From Macrococcoides caseolyticum (GTDB taxonomy: Bacteria > Bacillota > Bacilli > Staphylococcales > Staphylococcaceae), in the NCBI RefSeq assembly GCF_021366795.1, contig NZ_JAHCPS010000007.1, forward strand, positions 1 through 64,000: a stretch of DNA of 64,000 bases, read 5' to 3'. This document shows positions 60,071-64,000 of the stretch, piece after piece. Position numbers and translations under genes: made by a program. Positions within the stretch are counted from its first letter, which is position 1, and the number at the start of each line of letters is the position of its first letter. The notes under the pieces are model-generated. The model worked only from the letters and a program-made list of their open reading frames with translations, was not told the DNA's origin and ran no database searches.

Positions 60071-60594
60071 TGTGATTCCTCCTTAGAAAGTCTCAATTTT
60101 TCTTTAGCCCGGGACATACGATTATAAATATTACTTGTTTTGCGACCTAATATATTGGCAACTTCCTCCGGCTTATATCCTTCCAGATAAATCATCGTTA
60201 GCATCTGTTGATCGATTTCAGATAAATCTTTAATTAGATCAAACCATGCTTGTTCATGGAGTTTTAAACCTTGATCCAAATACACAACATTTTTATCTAA
60301 CACGGTTGTCTCAATATCTTTCTGATATTTACGCAACATGTCTATCGATTGATATTTTGCAATAACGCATATCCAGTTTTTAAAATTATTTTTACTCGCA
60401 TCATACTTATCGATATTATTCCAAATCCCAAACAAACAATCGTTCATACATTCATCCAGATGACTATCTAGATGATATAAATTTTTCTTACACACCGCCT
60501 TTATCAATCCACCATAGTGCTCTAAAAGTAGCTGAATCCCTTGTTCGTTCCGTGATTGAATCAGTTGAATTATTCTTGAGTCACACGCGTTCAT
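60067..60594 (-). CDS. ECF-type RNA polymerase sigma factor
   Basis: The 175-residue protein has sigma region 2 (DECMNDCLFGIWNNIDKY and NFKNWICVIAKYQSIDMLRK, about 47-95) and region 4 (QQMLTMIYLEGYKPEEVANI and LGRKTSNIYNRMSRAKEKL, about 129-168), with no regions 1 or 3. It is paired by a four-base overlap with its membrane anti-sigma factor. GAGGGAGAGAC precedes the ATG. Target promoters are unknown, and a self-promoter motif was not clear. Confidence 0.88.
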   Translation of the reverse strand: MNACDSRIIQLIQSRNEQGIQLLLEHYGGLIKAVCKKNLYHLDSHLDECMNDCLFGIWNNIDKYDASKNNFKNWICVIAKYQSIDMLRKYQKDIETTVLDKNVVYLDQGLKLHEQAWFDLIKDLSEIDQQMLTMIYLEGYKPEEVANILGRKTSNIYNRMSRAKEKLRLSKEESQ

Positions 60595-60685
60595 GTCTCT
60601 CCCTCCAGTACTACTTATATATTCGTAACTGTTGTTTAAATTCTATCATTGAGTATAAAGAAATTTAGTAATTCAACTGCATTAA

Positions 60686-60757
60686 TTGTCACGCACCACT
60701 TTTGACGCGTGACAATTCTTTTGTTTTGGCACGCACCACTCACGACGCGTGACAATT
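60686..60757. repeat. Tandem hairpin array E: two stems, 40-bp period, second chimeric
   Basis: Unit one is TTGTCACGC (60686-60694) with GCGTGACAA (60707-60715). Unit two has left arm TTGGCACGC (60726-60734) with the same right arm GCGTGACAA (60747-60755), one mismatch. Both loops begin ACCACT. It fills the gap between the sigma gene start and the cytochrome-b5-like gene end. Confidence 0.75.
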
Positions 60758-60773
60758 AATATCACAACAAAAT

Positions 60774-60800
60774 AAAAACACCTCAAACTTGAGGTGTTTA
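60774..60800 (-). terminator. Terminator of the cytochrome-b5-like gene
   Basis: AAACACCTCAA pairs with TTGAGGTGTTT and a T run follows on the minus strand. Confidence 0.9.
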
Positions 60801-60803
60801 AAA

Positions 60804-61163
60804 CTACTTATATGACCCTACGACTTTCAAATCTTTTAAGAATCCACCGCCGTGAGGTGATGATTTAAATCCTTCTGTTAAATCTTTACCCGCTTCAAGA
60901 CCGTTATGTTTACCGCCTCTCCACATTTCAACATCACTCACGTCATACACAGCGCCATTGACTGCTACGTATGCTTTATGCCCATTCTTTCCGTCGAATG
61001 CTTTTAACTTTTCGGCGTCAAACACATGTTCTTTCATCACCTTTTCTTCTGCTGGCGTAAAGTCTCGCTTTAACTTATCTTCTGTACCTTGATTCATGAA
61101 AAATGCGACTGCCATAAATACAACGACAAGTATTGCACCTGTTGCTAATATTAGTTTTTTCAT
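60804..61163 (-). CDS. Membrane-anchored cytochrome-b5-like heme/steroid-binding domain protein
   Basis: The 119-residue protein has an N-terminal membrane anchor (about 4-23) and a C-terminal cytochrome-b5-like domain: FDGKNGHKAYVAVNGAVYDV (split) then WRGGKHNGLEAGKDLTEGF and SSPHGGGFLKDL. The two His-containing segments (KHNG, SPHG) may ligate heme. The fold also occurs in steroid- or heme-binding MAPR-type proteins. The domain should face outwards. GGAGGCATAACAA precedes the ATG. The role is unknown. Confidence 0.78.
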   Translation of the reverse strand: MKKLILATGAILVVVFMAVAFFMNQGTEDKLKRDFTPAEEKVMKEHVFDAEKLKAFDGKNGHKAYVAVNGAVYDVSDVEMWRGGKHNGLEAGKDLTEGFKSSPHGGGFLKDLKVVGSYK

Positions 61164-61227
61164 TTGTTATGCCTCCATGCTTTTTTATTTAAGCATATAC
61201 TATAAATTATGAAAATCTACATAAGAT

Positions 61228-62046
61228 TTATGACTTTATTTCAACTTCTACACCATAGTGATCACTGACAATCGGTCCGTTAACGTCATCAAATACTGTT
61301 TTACTTGAAGTCACTTCAAAGTCAGGACTAACAAAAATAAAATCGATACGCAACTTACCATCATTATCCTCCCATCCCGCGATATTCTTCTCAATGGTAT
61401 GATGTCCGTGTTTCACATCTGATGTAACATACGTATCTTGTAAATCACAATTTTGTAATACGAAATTATAACCTTCAGTACCTTCCGGATTATTAAAGTC
61501 ACCCATCACAATTATTGGTTGTTGATATCGTTCTAAAATTCGCTTCGTATTCATCCATTCATAACTGAACCCTTCATGTCCATTTATCCACCAAGAAAAA
61601 TGACAGCTTGCCACAACTACAGCTTCGCCATTCACTTCAGTTTCTCCAAATAATATTTTACGTGACTTATAATTATCTGGTGATTGGTCCATTGAAACAA
61701 ATTCAGCATATGGCTTAATCGGTCGCTTTGATAATATCGCACTGCCTTCTTCATATTTGTCATAACCGATATGACTCATCGCATAACTGAAATAGTAATC
61801 ATAGCCTTGTGCATGTAGTTTTTGAACAATAATATAAGCGAAGTTATCATCTTTAATTGCAATTTCATCATTACCTGGGCAATAGTATTGAGCATTAACA
61901 ATACTGTCATTGTCAATTAATTGATTGACTTCCTGTAACGCAATAATGTCATAATCCTCTTTAATAATTTGGGACACAATTTGATCTATCTTCTCATCTT
62001 GATGCTCTTCCAGCCAACTATGTGCATTCAGTGTAAGTAACTTCAT
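61228..62046 (-). CDS. mapP: Endonuclease/exonuclease/phosphatase-family hydrolase, MapP-like
   Basis: The 272-residue EEP-fold enzyme has LTLNAHSWLEEH at the start, DIIALQEVNQ (metal-ligand Glu), SCHFSWW, VMGDFNNPEGTEGYN and the final SDHYGVEVEI with the catalytic His. Beside a glucose/maltose-family PTS permease this fits MapP, the maltose-6'-phosphate phosphatase that releases maltose after PTS uptake in enterococci. No signal peptide is present, so a toxin-type sphingomyelinase is unlikely. The ATG at 62046 follows AAAGGAG at eight bases. Confidence 0.75.
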   Translation of the reverse strand: MKLLTLNAHSWLEEHQDEKIDQIVSQIIKEDYDIIALQEVNQLIDNDSIVNAQYYCPGNDEIAIKDDNFAYIIVQKLHAQGYDYYFSYAMSHIGYDKYEEGSAILSKRPIKPYAEFVSMDQSPDNYKSRKILFGETEVNGEAVVVASCHFSWWINGHEGFSYEWMNTKRILERYQQPIIVMGDFNNPEGTEGYNFVLQNCDLQDTYVTSDVKHGHHTIEKNIAGWEDNDGKLRIDFIFVSPDFEVTSSKTVFDDVNGPIVSDHYGVEVEIKS

Positions 62047-62069
62047 CTCAATCTCTCCTTTAATCAAAA

Positions 62070-62099
62070 TAAAAAGGCAGCCGAAGCTACCCTTTTATT
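62070..62099 (-). terminator. Weak terminator between the EIICBA and MapP-like genes
   Basis: AAAAGGGTAGC pairs imperfectly with GCTGCCTTTT around TTCG on the minus strand, then TTATTTT. Partial read-through would give less phosphatase than permease. Confidence 0.65.
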
Positions 62100-64000
62100 A
62101 TATTTCAATATGACCGATTTTTTCAGCTTTCGCTACTTGGCCTGTTCTCTCCATTGTTAATGACTCGACGCGGTCACTATTTGTAATCACGACAATAATC
62201 GTTGTGTCTTTACCCTCAGCTGTCACTGCTGCGATATCCATGATTGCTAACGTATCACCAACTTTTACTTTTTGTCCATCATTGACGACAACGCGTGATG
62301 CTGGTTTAGTCATACTTACCGTTTCAATTCCCATGTGTACAAGCACTTCAATACCGTCTGCAGTTTTAATACCGATTGCGTGTTTTGTCGGGAAGATACT
62401 CACGATTTCACCGTCAACAGGTGCAACAACTGTTTCATTTGATGGTTTCACCGCAAATCCTTCACCCATCATTTTTTGAGAAAATACTGGATCATTTACC
62501 TGTTCGATAGTGATGACTTCACCGTCTGCTACAGCATATAATGCTTTTTGTACACCATTAAACCCTTTAGTGTCCGTGTTCTCTAATACAGTCGGTTCGA
62601 CAACTGTTTTCTTAGGCGCTGGAATTTCTGCACCTGATTGTAATAAGTCTTCGATATCTGACTTTAACACATCAGCTTTTGGACCATAGACTGCCTGAAC
62701 ACCATTATCTTTCACGATTAAGCCCATCGCGCCAGCTTTCTTCCACTCTGCTTCATTACCCACTAAAGATTTATCGTTCACACTTACACGTAGACGCGTC
62801 ATACAAGCATCAACATCTTTAATATTTTGTTTACCACCTAATAAGTGAATAATTTGAATCACTTGATCGTCTGCTTTAACATCTGATGTTGTAGCATCCT
62901 CAACCATATCTGCTTCGTAGTTACCGTTACGACCAGGTGTTGCAAAGTTGAATTTCTTAATTAAGAAGTTCGTTAAGAAGTACGTAAATACTGCAAATCC
63001 TAATGTTGTTAATACAAAGTTAATTAAATCGCCACCTAAACCTGCTTTAATCGCAAGTGGCGTTCTTGTTAATAATTCAATCGTACCAAATGAATGTACA
63101 CGTAAGTTAATAATATCTGCCATTGCAAATGCTGCACCTTGAATAAATGCATAGATGACATATAAAGGTACTGCAACAAACATGAACATGAATTCAATCG
63201 GCTCTGTAACACCTGTTAAGAATACAGCTAAAGCTGCTGAGAAGTACATTGATTTGTATTTTGGCAATTTGTCTTTGTCAACGTTACGGTACATCGCAAA
63301 TGCAAGACCCATTAAGATACCAGATGAACCAATCATTTGACCGACTTTGAAACGCGCTGGCGTAAAGTCATGTAATACTTGATTATATTGACTTGTATCA
63401 CCTGCATGACTTAAGTTTACTAAATCCGTTGCCCAAGCTAACCAAAGCGGATCCTGACCAAATACCTTTGTTCCCGCTTGTGCACCTGAAAGAATTTCAT
63501 ATGTTCCACCTAATTGTGTATAGTTAATCGGAATTGTTAACATATGATGAAGACCAAATGGTAATAATAAACGCTCTAAGAAACCGAATAAGAATGGCGC
63601 TAAAATAGGTGCTGTATCTTTACTTGACGCTATCCATAAACCGAAGTTATTAATCCCTGCTTGAATGTATGGCCAAACCACTGCTAATACTAATGCAACA
63701 ATCGTTGACCAAAGAATCACGACGAATGGTACGAATCGTTTACCGTTAAAGAATGATAGCGCATCAGGTAATTTTCTGTAGTTATAGTATTTGTTATATG
63801 CGTTCGCACCAACAAAACCAGCGATAATACCAACGAATACCCCCATATTTAATGCAGGCGCCTCTAATACACTAGTAAAGAAACCTTTAACCATAATCTT
63901 CGTGCCAAATAAAGTGTGTGTAAATGCTTTATCATCTGCAAGCATTGCAGCATTAACACCAAATATTGCACCTGTAATACGGTTAATTAAAATAAATGCA
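62098..64000 (-). CDS. PTS EIICBA permease, glucose/maltose family (5' end beyond window)
   Basis: The reading frame stays open to base 64000, so the N-terminal part of EIIC is missing; about 633 residues are present. In order they hold EIIC helices (FGLHHMLTIPINYTQLG; TGVTEPIEFMFMFV), EIIB with the phospho-Cys in DVDACMTRLRVSV, a linker, and EIIA with the phospho-His in EVLVHMGIETVSM. The adjacent MapP-like phosphatase suggests a MalT-type maltose transporter rather than plain glucose PtsG, but the sugar is inferred. It may also supply EIIA to ScrA at 29365. Confidence 0.88.
   Translation of the reverse strand, partial: AFILINRITGAIFGVNAAMLADDKAFTHTLFGTKIMVKGFFTSVLEAPALNMGVFVGIIAGFVGANAYNKYYNYRKLPDALSFFNGKRFVPFVVILWSTIVALVLAVVWPYIQAGINNFGLWIASSKDTAPILAPFLFGFLERLLLPFGLHHMLTIPINYTQLGGTYEILSGAQAGTKVFGQDPLWLAWATDLVNLSHAGDTSQYNQVLHDFTPARFKVGQMIGSSGILMGLAFAMYRNVDKDKLPKYKSMYFSAALAVFLTGVTEPIEFMFMFVAVPLYVIYAFIQGAAFAMADIINLRVHSFGTIELLTRTPLAIKAGLGGDLINFVLTTLGFAVFTYFLTNFLIKKFNFATPGRNGNYEADMVEDATTSDVKADDQVIQIIHLLGGKQNIKDVDACMTRLRVSVNDKSLVGNEAEWKKAGAMGLIVKDNGVQAVYGPKADVLKSDIEDLLQSGAEIPAPKKTVVEPTVLENTDTKGFNGVQKALYAVADGEVITIEQVNDPVFSQKMMGEGFAVKPSNETVVAPVDGEIVSIFPTKHAIGIKTADGIEVLVHMGIETVSMTKPASRVVVNDGQKVKVGDTLAIMDIAAVTAEGKDTTIIVVITNSDRVESLTMERTGQVAKAEKIGHIEI

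Noticed and set aside
60594-60660. ECF autoregulated promoter upstream of the sigma gene
   Set aside because: An AAAC and a CGAA element are present, but only about eight bases apart instead of about sixteen, so no consensus promoter could be supported.
61228-62046. Secreted sphingomyelinase/beta-hemolysin
   Set aside because: The EEP fold is shared, but there is no signal peptide, and the PTS gene next door favours a cytoplasmic sugar phosphatase.

Overview
The window is low-GC Firmicute DNA whose gene content is staphylococcal: IsdG-type heme oxygenase, ScrA, MhqR/MhqE, PpdK with its regulator, CspA, a BceRS-BceAB-like module and a pI258-like ArsC. It also has a complete nadB-nadC-nadA / nifS-niaR locus and a kbaA-mrp pair next to an rRNA operon, as in Bacillus. 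The best guess is a non-aureus Staphylococcaceae member, most likely Macrococcus/Macrococcoides. That is inference from gene content; no 16S gene lies inside the window. Nothing points to a prophage, plasmid, integron or CRISPR array, and no transposase or tRNA gene was recognised. The DNA reads as ordinary chromosome with many short operons, mostly on the minus strand.

Layout. 1-365: leader and tandem promoters of an rRNA operon reading leftwards out of the window. 0.5-3.7 kb: MFS exporter, KbaA-like protein and Mrp/SalA ATPase. 3.8-8.5 kb: intracellular alpha-amylase, the mhqR-mhqE quinone-stress pair and a YpfJ-type zinc peptidase. 8.6-13.3 kb: HlyD-like adaptor, UDPGP-type nucleotidyltransferase, YdjM-like membrane protein, AlkD-type DNA glycosylase and a lipoprotein. 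13.4-24.2 kb: RarD, CynX-type and AraJ-type transporters, a heme-oxygenase pair, a YjiH protein, ChrA, a DUF402 protein and an AHL-lactonase-like hydrolase. 24.2-29.3 kb: NAD biosynthesis (nadB-nadC-nadA) divergent from its sulfur donor nifS and regulator niaR. 29.3-30.9 kb: sucrose PTS permease under a LacI-type operator. 31.0-35.4 kb: arsRDABC with an extra RNA-polymerase-alpha-CTD-like gene at its end. 35.6-40.6 kb: a VOC protein, an S51-type peptidase, a four-gene SRPBCC/DUF1761/VOC/zinc-ribbon operon, a DHA3 exporter with its regulator, and a DUF606 transporter remnant. 41.2-43.0 kb: three cspA copies with related 5' leaders, with an interrupted small membrane gene between copies two and three. 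43-50 kb: CorA and an unknown partner, VOC protein, beta-propeller lipoprotein, nitronate monooxygenase, amino-acid permease and a class-I amidotransferase. 50-54.3 kb: ppdK with its bifunctional regulator, divergent from an unknown protein with a cre-like promoter. 54.4-58.8 kb: BceR-BceS-BceA-BceB-like peptide-sensing and detoxification module. 59-61.2 kb: ECF sigma/anti-sigma pair and a cytochrome-b5-like protein. 61.2-64 kb: a MapP-like phosphatase and the downstream part of a glucose/maltose-family EIICBA permease that runs off the right edge.

The most unusual structure is a set of five intergenic arrays of tandem hairpins. Two arrays, 30 kb apart, each hold three GGCCGATA/TATCGGCC stems at exactly 61-bp period. 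Three others use GGCACG-, GGCCCG- or GTCACG-type arms at a 40-41-bp period, and some stems are chimeric, pairing arms of different types. Also notable are a perfect 20-bp palindrome in the mhqR promoter with a 17-bp identical copy inside mhqE, the alpha-CTD-like gene in the ars operon, the shared cspA leader hairpins, and a T8-associated frame break at 42197-42204.
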